A program made the translations under genes and the position numbers. A stretch of DNA of 64,000 bases from Gymnothorax reevesii (taxonomy: Eukaryota; Chordata; Actinopteri; Anguilliformes; Muraenidae): the NCBI GenBank assembly GCA_029721435.1, contig CM056586.1, forward strand, positions 69,589,679 to 69,653,678, given 5' to 3'. The notes beneath the pieces are model-generated. The model was not told where the DNA came from. It searched no databases and saw only the letters and a list, made by a program, of their open reading frames with translations. This document shows positions 46,901-52,797 of this stretch, one piece after another. The stretch's first letter is position 1. Every line of letters starts with the position of its first letter.

Positions 46901-48991
46901 TTTCTTTATGGGGATTAAATTTCACTTGCATGTCTAGAGATGTGCAAATGATGGACTGACTGCAGAATTCTTGGGGCATTTCAAATGCTATTTGCGATCG
47001 CAAAATTAAAAGGGAAAAAAAGAGTAATATTCTTTTTTTTTTAAGAAACCATACAGTTTTGGTAAGAAGTGTCTGTAAAAGGCTTCCTCTGGATGGATAG
47101 GTTTGAGCAATCAATACCAGATGCACCTAAACGCTGTTAGGAATAAACCAAGTATGCACTTTAAGGCCAGGAAAGTCTAGAATACATTCTGAGAGAGACC
47201 TTTACCTGGCTCATGTGTCACGGTGACGACTACAGAAATAAGGATAAGTGGAGCACTCAAAGCTCAAAAATACAACATATACGACGAAATGGTCTGAAAG
47301 ATTTGCTGTCTATCTGTACAGATAATTATATCCTTTCATGTCACTTTTGCATTATTGTATGTTAAGTATGATGCATGTTCATTATATCTTTTCAGACATG
47401 ACATTTACCCACGAAGGCAACAAGACATTCATCGACAATTTGGTCAATTTTGAAAAAATGGTAAGTCGTCAAGGCACATTTTGTGTGGCGGTTTGTGATG
47501 TGGATGGTAGTCTTGCTTCAGCGCTCGAAATGCTTTCATTTCTCCTCAGAGAATGATTGCGAACACCGTGAGGATAATGCGATACTGCAGAAGCCAGCCA
47601 TTCAGTAAGTCTTTGCCAATTTACGCTTCTCCGTGTGCTTGTATTTCTGAACTCTGTGTCACACCGTGTCGCACACCGGCAACCAGCCCTACTCCTTAAC
47701 ATCTACCGTCCAGCATGGTTCGATTTTAAACATCATTTAACACATCTGACAGCTCATTACTGATTTGCAGCTGAAAATCTTTAGGTGTTGAGTGGGGTTT
47801 GTCTTGTTTGGGTTGGAGAGAAACCTTAAGTTTGGACTCAATTCCTTTTACTTTGGGAAAGGGTTGGTGACCAATCGTGGGAATTACACCTCACTGTTGT
47901 TTTTAAGGATTTTCTTAAATAAAATGAAAACTGTGTTTCAATCTTTTTGCTATTTTTATGCCACAAAGGTAAAGGAGTCATATGGCTATCTTATCACATT
48001 TAGAGCTGGTATTTGACCTATGATAGAGATGATATGATTGCAAGTGGCTGTGTACAGACTTCCTGACAATATCAGCATCTTGTGACTAGATCAGCATCTC
48101 TGCTGGCTCTAGATTTTTGGTTCGACTTAGTTTTCTCTGGTGTGTCCTCCGTTCATTTTGTGTGCTTTTACTTAGCCTGGGAAACAGCATATGAAGTAAC
48201 TGACAGAGACAGACCACACCACATGCTCACAAACGGACGTGCATTGTGGAGATGTATTTATCGATCAAATTTCTTCAGTGCTCCCTGAAATTACACAATA
48301 TTCTGTGCCTTCGCAAGAAAAATAAACAAGATATTACAGTACAAATAAAGTGAATATTCATTATTTATTAACTTGGGTACAATTTTATTTATCTCTCTGA
48401 TACCCCAACAGGCACTTGTATTTGTGTCCTTAAAGCCTCTCTTTGTACCTTTATGTCTGAGGCGCTGAAGGGTCCTCGGCTGGAAATCGAAGGAGGAAGT
48501 GAGGTTTTAAGTTGACAGAACAGAGGACTGTGCCCCGCATTCTGCGGTCCTGTTGCTTTCTGGTGTAGAATTGAAAGTTTCCAGATCTACAGGTTTCTAG
48601 AGCTCAATTTGGTAAAGCATAAAACTTTGGAATTTGAACCCCTCTGGATGTCAGCAAATCAAGTGCCACCCTACGATTCTCCCATCTCAGTTCAGGGATA
48701 AATGCAGCCCCTTTTCCACTCAACTCACAACACCATCTTTCCATCATAGTCCAGTTGCCCAAAAATAACACTGACTCAGTGACATTCTCTGCAGCTGGAC
48801 TGCTGTGATCTCGCGGGTCTTTCTGGTGTCACCTGATCCTCCGCCATTTTCTTCTCTGAACAGGTCCGGATGTATCCCAGGCTAATAAGAATCACCAAGA
48901 CGTGCGAAGCTACGTGCGACAGCTGAATGTGATCGACAACCAGAGGACCCTCTCCCAGCTCTCCCATAGGCTAGAACCCCGGCGAACCTGA
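7783..48991 (+). CDS. rapgef4: rapgef4 (EPAC2), cAMP-regulated Rap1/Rap2 exchange factor, 27 3' coding exons
   Basis: EPAC2 exchanges GDP for GTP on Rap1/Rap2 when cAMP relieves autoinhibition. Joining 7783-7855, 9032-9096, 15237-15287, 15406-15512, 19650-19771, 22145-22328, 22734-22818, 22915-22975, 25279-25355, 26349-26495, 27442-27557, 28942-29027, 29885-29963, 30536-30686, 34436-34524, 35393-35423, 36734-36812, 37040-37186, 38068-38165, 39281-39406, 41087-41265, 41863-41953, 43263-43313, 44369-44456, 47396-47460, 47550-47604 and 48864-48991 gives 2631 nt, one open frame of 876 codons plus stop. Order: linker, DEP, cAMP domain B, REM, RA-like, CDC25 homology, ending LEPRRT. The phosphate-binding cassette reads [14 protein letters not shown]; the Lys after FG is, from memory, typical of EPAC2 (EPAC1 has Gln). 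About 135 N-terminal residues (cAMP domain A) are missing and should lie upstream. I cannot decide between fish a and b paralogues. The frame looks intact. Confidence 0.96.
8985..9011. repeat. (AAT)n microsatellite beside a rapgef4 acceptor
   Basis: Nine AAT/ATA units immediately before the polypyrimidine tract of the exon at 9032. Confidence 0.95.
9032..9096 (+). CDS. rapgef4: rapgef4 exon (2nd): linker, MPDKEN segment
   Basis: Acceptor ccag, donor gtgagt. Encodes (R)[27 protein letters not shown] is the known EPAC2 linker motif. The following 15 residues, [15 protein letters not shown], have no counterpart in the human protein as I recall it. An (AAT)n run sits about 20 nt upstream of the polypyrimidine tract. 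Confidence 0.9.
9236..9772. mobile_element. TA-flanked MITE, Tc1/mariner type, 537 bp
   Basis: Terminal inverted repeats of about 26 bp: cactacctgacaaaagtatt.. at the left, and its complement ..aatacttttgtcaggtagtg ending at 9772. TA dinucleotides flank both ends (9234-9235, 9773-9774). No transposase ORF: a non-autonomous Tc1/mariner derivative. Confidence 0.92.
9880..10710 (-). mobile_element. Decayed L2-like (fish CR1/L2 clade) LINE reverse transcriptase fragment
   Basis: Minus-strand decoding, allowing frameshifts, gives [14 protein letters not shown] near 10460, [20 protein letters not shown] (the YADD-type catalytic motif with the second D lost) near 10410, and C-terminal [18 protein letters not shown] text near 10060. 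Text order and wording are those of fish L2/Maui-type elements, from memory. Several frameshifts and stops; inactive. Confidence 0.75.
10711..13911. other. Intronic stretch, no recognised gene or bounded repeat
   Basis: Several open frames of 60-133 codons occur (for example 12742-13143) but none resembles a known family or shows splice context. The left portion may be more of the decayed LINE. A short inverted repeat (agtcttcagttg/caactgaagac) lies near 13150-13180. Confidence 0.4.
13913..13989. repeat. (GT)n microsatellite
   Basis: About 77 bp of GT repeats with two GC interruptions. Open frames here on both strands are artefacts of the repeat. Confidence 0.97.
14625..14845 (+). mobile_element. 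Right-end fragment of a Tc1-type transposon
   Basis: Reads ggggcaattattttttcaca ..., then an AT-rich 3' region, and ends near caaatcattttcacaccact, the wording of the 3' end of the same common fish Tc1 family as the remnant at 330-1034. No coding part. Confidence 0.6.
15237..15287 (+). CDS. rapgef4: rapgef4 exon (3rd): linker before DEP
   Basis: Acceptor tttcag, donor gtactg; 17 whole codons, [17 protein letters not shown], similar to the TPLIEP..LRP segment of mammalian EPAC2. Phase 0 at both ends, so the exon could be skipped without a frameshift. Confidence 0.88.
15406..15512 (+). CDS. rapgef4: rapgef4 exon (4th): start of DEP domain
   Basis: Acceptor ctcag, donor gtaggc. Begins [20 protein letters not shown] and ends DRKYHLKTY plus two bases of Arg. 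This is the start of the DEP domain, which in EPACs directs the protein to membranes on cAMP binding. Confidence 0.96.
16273..17787 (-). pseudogene. LINE reverse transcriptase ORF split by a DNA transposon
   Basis: Two open parts, 17787-about 16998 (LYRNKA.. at its end) and about 16687-16273 ([20 protein letters not shown] ..[13 protein letters not shown]), join exactly when the 310-bp insert and one 8-bp duplicate are disregarded. GVPQGS and YADD motifs are intact, but upstream stops and the insertion inactivate it. Confidence 0.88.
16688..16997. mobile_element. hAT-type MITE inserted in a LINE
   Basis: Terminal inverted repeats CAGGGGTGGGCA and CAGCGGTGGGCA (complement at the right end) flanked by a perfect 8-bp direct repeat, ctttattc (16680-16687 and 16998-17005), as hAT transposases make. 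310 bp, non-coding. Confidence 0.95.
18000..18560. repeat. Probable dispersed repeat, ends unclear
   Basis: Contains tgaccttgagtgaccttgaa-type wording, then a T-rich tail-like region ending at ggaataaactaattaatt. The style resembles retroelement 3' regions (compare 23.9-24.1 kb), but I cannot set borders. Confidence 0.35.
18855..19195. repeat. Degenerate minisatellite, about 40-45-bp unit
   Basis: At least eight diverged units built on agcacagacctg(g/a)ttcagtc followed by tgtagatg(t/c)ttgta. A stray unit lies at 19390-19455 and another near 18630. Intronic. Confidence 0.85.
19465..19587. mobile_element. Short palindromic MITE, copy 1
   Basis: Begins ggggtgcgtttttcaacag and ends ..ttcgggaaatgcacccc; 123 bp. 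Central part gctaactga..acatagttcgtcca. Same family as 21150-21269. Confidence 0.85.
19650..19771 (+). CDS. rapgef4: rapgef4 exon (5th): DEP domain core
   Basis: Acceptor tgcag, donor gtgagg. Encodes [11 protein letters not shown]...[21 protein letters not shown], the conserved DEP core (GTELVDW, then [10 protein letters not shown]). Confidence 0.97.
21150..21269. mobile_element. Short palindromic MITE, copy 2
   Basis: Begins ggggtgcatttcccaaaatc and ends cttttgggaaatgcacccc; 120 bp, terminal inverted repeats of about 19 bp. Confidence 0.88.
21300..21620 (+). mobile_element. Tc1-type transposase fragment (DDE part)
   Basis: Decodes as YLNILNDQ.., [19 protein letters not shown], then [20 protein letters not shown] and a degraded tail. 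FQDDNA holds the second catalytic Asp; the PENLW Glu region is mutated. No ends seen. Confidence 0.85.
22145..22328 (+). CDS. rapgef4: rapgef4 exon (6th): end of DEP and acidic linker
   Basis: Acceptor ggcag, donor gtaagt. Contains [14 protein letters not shown], an acidic [13 protein letters not shown] stretch, and [15 protein letters not shown] leading into cAMP domain B. Confidence 0.97.
22734..22818 (+). CDS. rapgef4: rapgef4 exon (7th): entry to cAMP domain B
   Basis: Acceptor tgcag, donor gtgagt. Encodes [20 protein letters not shown] then ALSHLSTT, the helical N-terminal part of the second cyclic-nucleotide-binding domain. Confidence 0.97.
22915..22975 (+). CDS. rapgef4: rapgef4 exon (8th): cAMP domain B
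   Basis: Acceptor gcag. Encodes [20 protein letters not shown] plus one base. The donor is the second of two overlapping GT sites (gtgtgag/gtgagt); only gtgagt keeps frame with the next exon (TVLFNQGEEG). Confidence 0.95.
23524..23880. mobile_element. TA-flanked MITE, 357 bp
   Basis: Ends CACAGTAAAAA... and its complement (..TTTTTACTGTG), with TA on both sides (23522-23523, 23881-23882). The interior has repeated ttttactct wording. Non-coding. Confidence 0.88.
23885..25050. repeat. Retroelement-like sequence interrupted by a Tc1-type MITE
   Basis: The flanks 23885-24160 and 24707-25050 read like the 3' region of a dispersed retroelement (gtcacgtcctgaattt.. and ..ctgtgatctgtgtgtggcgc). The open frame 24628-24966 (minus) has no recognised relatives. 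Borders uncertain. Confidence 0.4.
24161..24706. mobile_element. Tc1-type MITE, 546 bp
   Basis: Inverted repeats of about 26 bp: cactacaggtcagaagtttg at the left, and at the right ..ccaaacttttggcctgtagtg. The TA duplication has decayed (flanks GA and CA). Non-coding. Confidence 0.85.
25279..25355 (+). CDS. rapgef4: rapgef4 exon (9th): cAMP domain B beta barrel
   Basis: Acceptor tgcag, donor gtatgg. Encodes [20 protein letters not shown] then VIYGK, beta strands of the cyclic-nucleotide fold. Confidence 0.97.
25957..26135. mobile_element. piggyBac-like TTAA MITE, copy 1
   Basis: Starts CCCTTTCAGCGC.. and ends ..GCGCTCAAGGGG, flanked by CTAA and TTAA. The core is an inverted repeat of about 38-bp arms (gttgaaaacctatcat... 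and complement) around a GC-rich loop. 179 bp, non-coding, in a rapgef4 intron. Confidence 0.85.
26349..26495 (+). CDS. rapgef4: rapgef4 exon (10th): phosphate-binding cassette
   Basis: Acceptor ttaag, donor gtgagt; 49 codons, [20 protein letters not shown] then [20 protein letters not shown] and KEDFNRILR. The Arg of APRAA binds the cyclic phosphate. PKA has Glu where this has Lys (FGK), the difference known to underlie EPAC-selective cAMP analogues. Confidence 0.97.
26939..27337. mobile_element. Probable MITE, about 400 bp
   Basis: Left end ttaaagctagagtatgcga resembles the complement of the right end (gcaaactccagctataag). The interior is GC-richer and non-coding. End assignment is tentative. 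Confidence 0.5.
27442..27557 (+). CDS. rapgef4: rapgef4 exon (11th): hinge and variable linker to REM
   Basis: Acceptor cgcag, donor gtactg. Encodes [20 protein letters not shown] then a variable Ser-rich linker [18 protein letters not shown]. The first part is the hinge that transmits cAMP binding. Confidence 0.96.
27858..28580. mobile_element. Tc1-type element of the 1035-2591 style, internally deleted
   Basis: Left TIR caacctcaatttcagaaaaa.., right TIR (complement) ending near 28580, both with the taaaaacag core found in the intact-ended copy. TA flanks the left end. The interior decodes poorly on the minus strand. 723 bp. Confidence 0.75.
28942..29027 (+). CDS. rapgef4: rapgef4 exon (12th): start of REM domain
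   Basis: Acceptor ccag, donor gtactg. Encodes [20 protein letters not shown] then LDSHFTES, the start of the Ras exchanger motif (RasGEF-N) domain. Confidence 0.97.
29885..29963 (+). CDS. rapgef4: rapgef4 exon (13th): REM domain, ends at a U12-type AT-AC intron
   Basis: Acceptor tgcag. Encodes [20 protein letters not shown] then CPMLMA plus two bases (CA) of a His codon. No usable GT follows. The next bases are ATATCCTTT, the U12 5' splice consensus, and joining to 30536 restores MAHYHAQ as in mammalian EPAC2. Confidence 0.95.
29964..30535 (+). other. U12-type (minor spliceosome) AT-AC intron of rapgef4
   Basis: This 572-nt intron begins ATATCCTTT, the minor-spliceosome 5' site, and ends AC. 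TCCTTAAC, the U12 branch-point consensus, lies at 30518-30525, with its branch adenosine about 11-12 nt from the terminal AC. No GT-AG choice gives the conserved protein here; AT-AC gives CA|C TAC CAC GCT CAA, encoding HYHAQ. Removal should need U11/U12/U4atac/U6atac. Such introns are often spliced slowly and can limit expression. Confidence 0.92.
30536..30686 (+). CDS. rapgef4: rapgef4 exon (14th): REM domain
   Basis: Starts after the AC of the U12 intron; donor gtcagt. Encodes [20 protein letters not shown] then [20 protein letters not shown] and [10 protein letters not shown], the helical core of REM. Confidence 0.96.
30807..31003. mobile_element. piggyBac-like TTAA MITE, copy 2
   Basis: CCCTTTAGGCACTG.. 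to ..GTGCTGAAAGGG, flanked on both sides by TTAA (30803-30806, 31004-31007). The core hairpin arms gaaaacctatcatgtggcaa.. and complement are nearly perfect. In the rapgef4 intron after the U12 intron. Confidence 0.92.
31008..33679. other. rapgef4 intron stretch without recognised features
   Basis: No conserved exon, no bounded transposon. The part around 31430-31680 may be a decayed MITE, but I could not match its ends. Confidence 0.4.
33693..34192 (-). mobile_element. tRNA-derived SINE with perfect 13-bp target duplication
   Basis: The minus-strand head (34192 downward) is tRNA-like: TTAGCTCACTCGGTAA (box A-like) and GGTTCGATCCC (box B, exact) about 70 nt apart. The body runs about 500 bp and ends in an A-rich tail (T-run at 33694-33707 on the plus strand). 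Both sides carry gcatgagagtatt (33680-33692 and 34193-34205). It moves using a partner LINE's machinery. Confidence 0.9.
34436..34524 (+). CDS. rapgef4: rapgef4 exon (15th): end of REM domain
   Basis: Acceptor tgcag, donor gtacgc. Encodes [20 protein letters not shown] then PELEKVVKQ plus two bases. Confidence 0.96.
34898..35088. mobile_element. piggyBac-like TTAA MITE, copy 3
   Basis: CCCTTTGAAGG.. to ..GCGCTCAAAGGG, flanked by TTTA and TTAA. The core is an almost perfect loopless palindrome with arms of about 41 bp (contains gttgaaaacctatcatgtgt and complement) centred on GAGCTC. Confidence 0.92.
35393..35423 (+). CDS. rapgef4: rapgef4 31-nt microexon (16th)
   Basis: Acceptor tctag, donor gtaaga. 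Completes Asn and adds [10 protein letters not shown], matching the SEDAKAPQKK segment of mammalian EPAC2 between REM and the RA-like domain. Both flanks and phases fit. Confidence 0.92.
36457..36650. repeat. Degenerate 23-24-bp minisatellite beside a rapgef4 exon
   Basis: About seven units of ctctctactgg(g)agtcacagctgg with substitutions. It ends about 85 bp before the exon at 36734. Confidence 0.8.
36734..36812 (+). CDS. rapgef4: rapgef4 exon (17th): linker to RA-like domain
   Basis: Acceptor ctcag, donor gtaagt. Encodes [20 protein letters not shown] then VKSSDE plus one base. A degenerate minisatellite lies just upstream (36457-36650). Confidence 0.96.
37040..37186 (+). CDS. rapgef4: rapgef4 exon (18th): Ras-association-like domain
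   Basis: Acceptor ctcag, donor gtgaga. Encodes [34 protein letters not shown] and [11 protein letters not shown]. In EPAC2 this RA domain binds Ras-GTP and helps membrane recruitment. Confidence 0.96.
38068..38165 (+). CDS. rapgef4: rapgef4 exon (19th): RA-like domain end
   Basis: Acceptor tacag, donor gtttgt. Encodes [20 protein letters not shown] then [12 protein letters not shown]. Confidence 0.96.
39281..39406 (+). CDS. rapgef4: rapgef4 exon (20th): start of CDC25-homology domain
   Basis: Acceptor tttag, donor gtgggg; 42 codons. Encodes TPLPEQEG.. then [20 protein letters not shown] and LFNCVHE, the entry to the catalytic RasGEF domain. Confidence 0.97.
41087..41265 (+). CDS. rapgef4: rapgef4 exon (21st): CDC25-homology domain
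   Basis: Acceptor ctcag, donor gtgagt. Encodes [40 protein letters not shown] and [14 protein letters not shown] plus two bases of His: the conserved RasGEF core helices. Confidence 0.97.
41290..41545. repeat. Degenerate CA-rich minisatellite after a rapgef4 exon
   Basis: Repeated actctcacagggcacac-type words with 25-30-bp spacing, beginning just after the donor at 41266. A short (GACA)n run follows at 41544-41566. Confidence 0.6.
41863..41953 (+). CDS. rapgef4: rapgef4 exon (22nd): CDC25-homology domain
   Basis: Acceptor ttcag, donor gtgggt. Encodes [20 protein letters not shown] then [20 protein letters not shown] is a RasGEF signature segment. Confidence 0.96.
42130..42890 (+). mobile_element. 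Tc1-type transposon remnant in a rapgef4 intron
   Basis: Decodes with frameshifts to [36 protein letters not shown] (first catalytic Asp), [20 protein letters not shown] and then a degraded DND/PIE region. The stop at 42535 and later ones inactivate it. Confidence 0.85.
43263..43313 (+). CDS. rapgef4: rapgef4 exon (23rd): CDC25-homology domain
   Basis: Acceptor ggtag, donor gtgagt; 17 whole codons, [17 protein letters not shown]. Confidence 0.96.
44369..44456 (+). CDS. rapgef4: rapgef4 exon (24th): catalytic core
   Basis: Acceptor tgcag, donor gtaacg. Encodes [20 protein letters not shown] then IPFMPLLIK plus one base. [13 protein letters not shown] is the classical RasGEF motif before the catalytic hairpin. 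Confidence 0.97.
44682..44777. repeat. Minisatellite, about 24-bp unit
   Basis: Units of acgtgaatatatgcaatata plus tgca, three to four copies with a shorter internal atatatgca repeat. Intronic. Confidence 0.9.
45405..46540. repeat. Probable DNA-element pair of ends rich in TTCTATAG words
   Basis: The left end cctgcaaaaaatgttctatg resembles the complement of the right end (..gcacatttcttgcagg near 46520-46536). Both ends carry many ttctatag/ctatagaa words. The interior is ordinary AT-rich sequence. Border assignment is tentative. Confidence 0.45.
47396..47460 (+). CDS. rapgef4: rapgef4 exon (25th): catalytic hairpin region
   Basis: Acceptor ttcag, donor gtaagt. Encodes (D)[19 protein letters not shown] then KM, identical to mammalian EPAC2 as I recall it. 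Confidence 0.97.
47550..47604 (+). CDS. rapgef4: rapgef4 exon (26th): CDC25-homology domain
   Basis: Acceptor ctcag, donor gtaagt. Encodes [18 protein letters not shown] plus one base. Confidence 0.95.
48864..48991 (+). CDS. rapgef4: rapgef4 last coding exon (27th) with stop
   Basis: Acceptor acag. Encodes [20 protein letters not shown] then [20 protein letters not shown] and T, stop TGA at 48989-48991. [18 protein letters not shown] is the EPAC2 C-terminus. Confidence 0.97.
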
Positions 48992-49390
48992 GGCTCTGCT
49001 GACCCCTCCTGCTGCTCTACTGCCAAGCACAACCAATCAGAACCTTGATGTGTAACATAAGTCATCCCACATGTCGCACTCCGGCTGCCATTCCCAAAGA
49101 TGCAGATCTAAATGCTCCACACGGCTCACTGTCCGAAACTCCTTTACTCTGTGTGCAAAGTGTCTCTCGTGGTCATCTTCACTGGCTTTTTAGTTTTTTT
49201 TTTTTCCACCCTCTCTTTCCTCTTGGGTTTTTTTGGGTCTACGAGTTTGCACTTTTAAAGCCTGCTCTCAGTCTGAACTTTCCCACTTTAAACGTCTATT
49301 TATATGCAGAACGTTTGCCAGGGCTAAAGATGATATGATATTCCCCCGCCCAATGTGAATTAAATAAACTTCTAAGCGAGTTTGTTCTGT
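48992..49390 (+). other. rapgef4: rapgef4 3' UTR with poly(A) signal
   Basis: Non-coding continuation of the last exon. AATAAA occurs at 49363-49368, so cleavage is expected about 10-30 nt later. AT-rich sequence with ATTAAA-like motifs continues to about 49.9 kb, so longer 3' ends are possible. Confidence 0.6.
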
Positions 49391-50182
49391 CCTGTCAGGA
49401 CTGAAAGAAGAAATGCTGTGGACACTTCTTGATGACGGGCCGTGCCATCGGGGAGATTATTTTTTTATTCATTACATGATTTTGGCGTTAGCATTCTGTG
49501 AGGACTGCACATGCAGCAAACTGGAAATATGTGGTTTCTTTCTGATAACCATTAAATGTACATCCAGCGCTCCTCTGTTAACCTGTTTTATTACTGTTCG
49601 CCATCAGGCATTCAGCTGTGTTCATGTGGTTAAGTGTAAATTAGCTTATTGATAGCTTACAGATAATTTGGTTACTGTAGCAGTTATCTTACACTCGTGA
49701 TGAGGATGGAATTCTTTTTATTTATTTATTTTTTACCTCCGCATGCACAGGTTAGACAAAACGCACTGAGAGCAGCTCCGATGAGTCTGTTACATGAAGT
49801 GTCTACAAACACTGTATTCTGTGTTCATTCTGTAAATATTAAAAATGTATTACATGTATTTGCTGAATACTGCTGTCTCATTTAATGTTAAATTAATTCA
49901 CTGTAATGTAAACATTTCAATTTGAAAAGCTGTTTACGCAATTTCATCCAAAACTAATACGCCCAATAACAGAAATCAAAATAATTCCTACAAGCCTGCA
50001 CAGTAGATTGAGTCCTCTTAACTGAAAAAAACTAGGGAACCGCTTTTTGAAACCCCAAAATCCGCACAGAATGCACCCCACTGACCTGTGTGGCAACTGG
50101 TGCTTTGTGGAAAAAAAGAGCAAAATATCAAGAACTCAGCTCTGGTGAAGTGTCTCATTCAAAGATCTTAACTCAGTATCAT
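49391..50182. other. Intergenic sequence downstream of rapgef4
   Basis: AT-rich, no recognised gene. May include alternative 3' ends of rapgef4. Confidence 0.4.
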
Positions 50183-50262
50183 GGCCCGCAGGGGAGCTCT
50201 TAAAAACAAGTTGCCACATGACTACATTTTGAATTCCTTGAGTGTATTCAGCACTCAAAGGG
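50183..50262. mobile_element. piggyBac-like TTAA MITE, copy 4 (truncated)
   Basis: Only the right half: gggagctct..acaagttgccacatga then gcactcaaAGGG and TTAA at 50263-50266. The left half and part of the hairpin arm are gone. Confidence 0.75.
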
Positions 50263-50814
50263 TTAAAATGTGCTCACACATGGTCACATGACAGTAACAT
50301 CTGCAATCAAACACCTGACTGTGTAACGTGATACTTACACTGGATCCCTTACACAGCTACAGATGATGTCAGAGCTTCAGCTGAGCTGATTTTTGTTCCC
50401 ATCTACTCATGTTGAGACCATACAGAAATATCAAATATAGCACAACTGTGTCATAAGAGCTTAATACATCAGGCTATAGCAGTTTGTGACTGTGAAAAAT
50501 TCAATATTTTATTCTTCAGGATTAATCATTCGACATCATGGTTTGCAATCATAGTAAATTGTAGCAACAGGATCAATAACTATCACAAGACAAATAAGGA
50601 CACTACATTATTATAGTTACATCCGAAGCCGAATGGCGTTCTGGGGATATTATGTTTTTGGTCCGACCACCGCCGCCGCGTTACGTGTTAACGCGATAAC
50701 TTCAGTAATATTTCAATTAGAAATTCAAAGTTTTGCATATAAGTAAGTATCATAAAGAGGAAGAACTGATTCGATTTTGGACAATTTACAATTTCTAGAT
50801 TGGCCACCAGGGGC

Positions 50815-51230
50815 CAAAAACTGAAAAAATCTCTGTTTTTATCATATCTCTGGAAATATTTGTGCGATTCACTTCAAATCAAGTGCAAATGAAAGGTTGT
50901 GACCTGAGGATGTGTCCCACGATGACATTATACCTGTTTGGTTCAAAATTTTGACATAAGGTGGAGCTATGTCACATAAAATTCACCATTTTTGCCATAT
51001 CTTTGGAACTATTTGTCCAATTGACATGAAACTATGTGCAACTGCAAGGTCATGACCTCACAATGTGTCACATGATGACATCATACCTGTATGGTTCAAT
51101 ATTTAGCCACCAGGTGGCGCTTTGTGATGGAATAATTTCCATTTTGCCATATCTTCAGAAAAATTTGTCCGATTCACCTGAAATTTAGTTCAAATGAAAG
51201 TCTATTCAAGGCCTATTCAAGGATTGGGGA
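50815..51230. repeat. Tandem repeat, about 153-bp unit
   Basis: The phrase (c)catatct(t/c)tgga..tttgt(c/g)c(g/a)att recurs at about 50844, 50998 and 51150, with ccaccag(g)tgg and gatgacat(t/c)atacctgt at matching offsets. Two full units and partial ends, between the two genes. Confidence 0.85.
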
Positions 51231-51570
51231 ATTGGAGGATTGGGGGCGTTCGGGGATATACCCCCAGCTGTTGCCTCTGACGGCATAAGCCTAGTTTATA
51301 GTAATGAAATACGCACACTGCTCTGATCATTCTGCATTCCCCCATCAGCTGTATTCACTCACACAAACTTTCACATGGAAATCGATAAAAATGAATGAAA
51401 GCAGCTGGGAAATTTAATAATGCCACAATTAACCTGAGGAGACGGCTTTTCTTCTACAAACGCAAAAATACCTTCATTCATATTTCAAACACATTTTACC
51501 CTTTCATCAAGAGCCAGTATCAGTTAACTGAGATCAGTATTTTTCAGAAGAGAATTTGATAACACCATAA

Positions 51571-51576
51571 TTTATT
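51571..51576 (-). terminator. Candidate poly(A) signal of the NLR gene
   Basis: Minus-strand AATAAA about 390 nt beyond the stop codon at 51965-51967. Confidence 0.4.
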
Positions 51577-51758
51577 ACATGCATTCATTAAAAGCAAAAA
51601 AAAATCATTTAGATGACAAGTGCTTTTACCAATCCAACTAAAAGATCATATTGAAATATACAGGGTTTACCCTGAACTGAGGGATATACTAACTGCAGCA
51701 AAACTTAAAGGGTCAACCATTGATCATGGAAGATTTGGCAGAAGGAAATTTGTGCCTG

Positions 51759-51926
51759 TGTGTGTGTGTGTCCGCGTGTGTGTGTGTGTGTGTACACGTG
51801 CACGTTTGCATCAGGTGTTAGAGCTTACGTGTGCATGCATGTGTGTATATGTGTGTGTGTTTGAGGATATGAGTTTGCAGGTGGATATGAGAGGGAGTGT
51901 GTATGAACGTATGTAGATCAGTATTA

Positions 51927-51960
<34 letters not shown>
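51759..51960. repeat. GT-rich microsatellite region in the NLR 3' UTR
   Basis: Interrupted GT runs (51759-51794, 51842-51860) and a clean (GT)n at 51930-51962, abutting the stop codon of the B30.2 exon. Confidence 0.9.
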
Positions 51961-51964
<4 letters not shown>

Positions 51965-51965
<1 letters not shown>

Positions 51966-52797
51966 TACTCCAGTTGACAGAGGGACACAGAGGATGAGTA
52001 CCCTACTCCAAACCCAGCATAGAGGGGTGTGTGTGGGGTGAAGTGTGTGTGGACTGTGTGCAGGAGGGTCAGTGTGTCAGAGTCAGAGACGCTGTAGAAG
52101 GACACAGTGCCAGCCGGACGGTCCACATACACACCGACCCTGTACACATACAGTCTTTTACTGCTACCATCGTCATCACCACCATCACTGTCACCACCAT
52201 AACCATAACCATCATAATCATAACCATCATAATCATCACCACCATAATCATCATAATCATCACCACGGCCATCGTGGCCCCCACCATCACCACCTTCACC
52301 ACCATCATCATCACCACCATGACTGTCACCATCATGACCCACATCATCATCACCGTCACCATCACAATCACCATTGTCACACCCATCTTCATCATCTTCA
52401 TCATCACACAGCCCTGCTGTGCAGTAGGTGGAGGGATGAGATATGTATGTTGGTTTCTTGTTGTGCTTGATGTAGTAACTCTGTTTACAGCACATTAGAC
52501 TCCAGGAGTGTTTATTCTCCCCAAACCTACGGTCATCATCATGTCCTCTCCTGCGGATTCCTCCTTCGGTCACTGCTATAGAAACTTCTCCCTTCTCCGG
52601 CGCACTCCACTCAACCTCCCAGTAACAGTGCTCACACACACTCTCTTTGCACAAAACCTGAGGCACAGACAAAAATCTCTGTGGATGATTGGGGTATGTC
52701 TCCACTGTCCCTGGTGTGTGCATCACCTTCCTGTTCCCCTCGGACAGAGACAGGCGTGCGTACACAGTGTTTGGATCCAGTGTGAAGCAACAACCAT
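51965..52797 (-). CDS. NLR terminal exon: PRY-SPRY (B30.2) with Asp/Gly-rich insertion
   Basis: Starts after tgcag. [83 protein letters not shown], then an 80-residue insertion, then [20 protein letters not shown] and [20 protein letters not shown]. Stop TAA at 51965-51967. SPRY domains are ligand-binding folds; the insertion sits just before the RVGVYVD strand. Confidence 0.95.

Noticed and set aside
52045..52470. Plus-strand open frames rich in His/Asn or Ile/Thr (141 and 155 codons)
   Set aside because: They are the antisense shadow of the trinucleotide tract in the B30.2 exon, which has full family and phase support on the minus strand.
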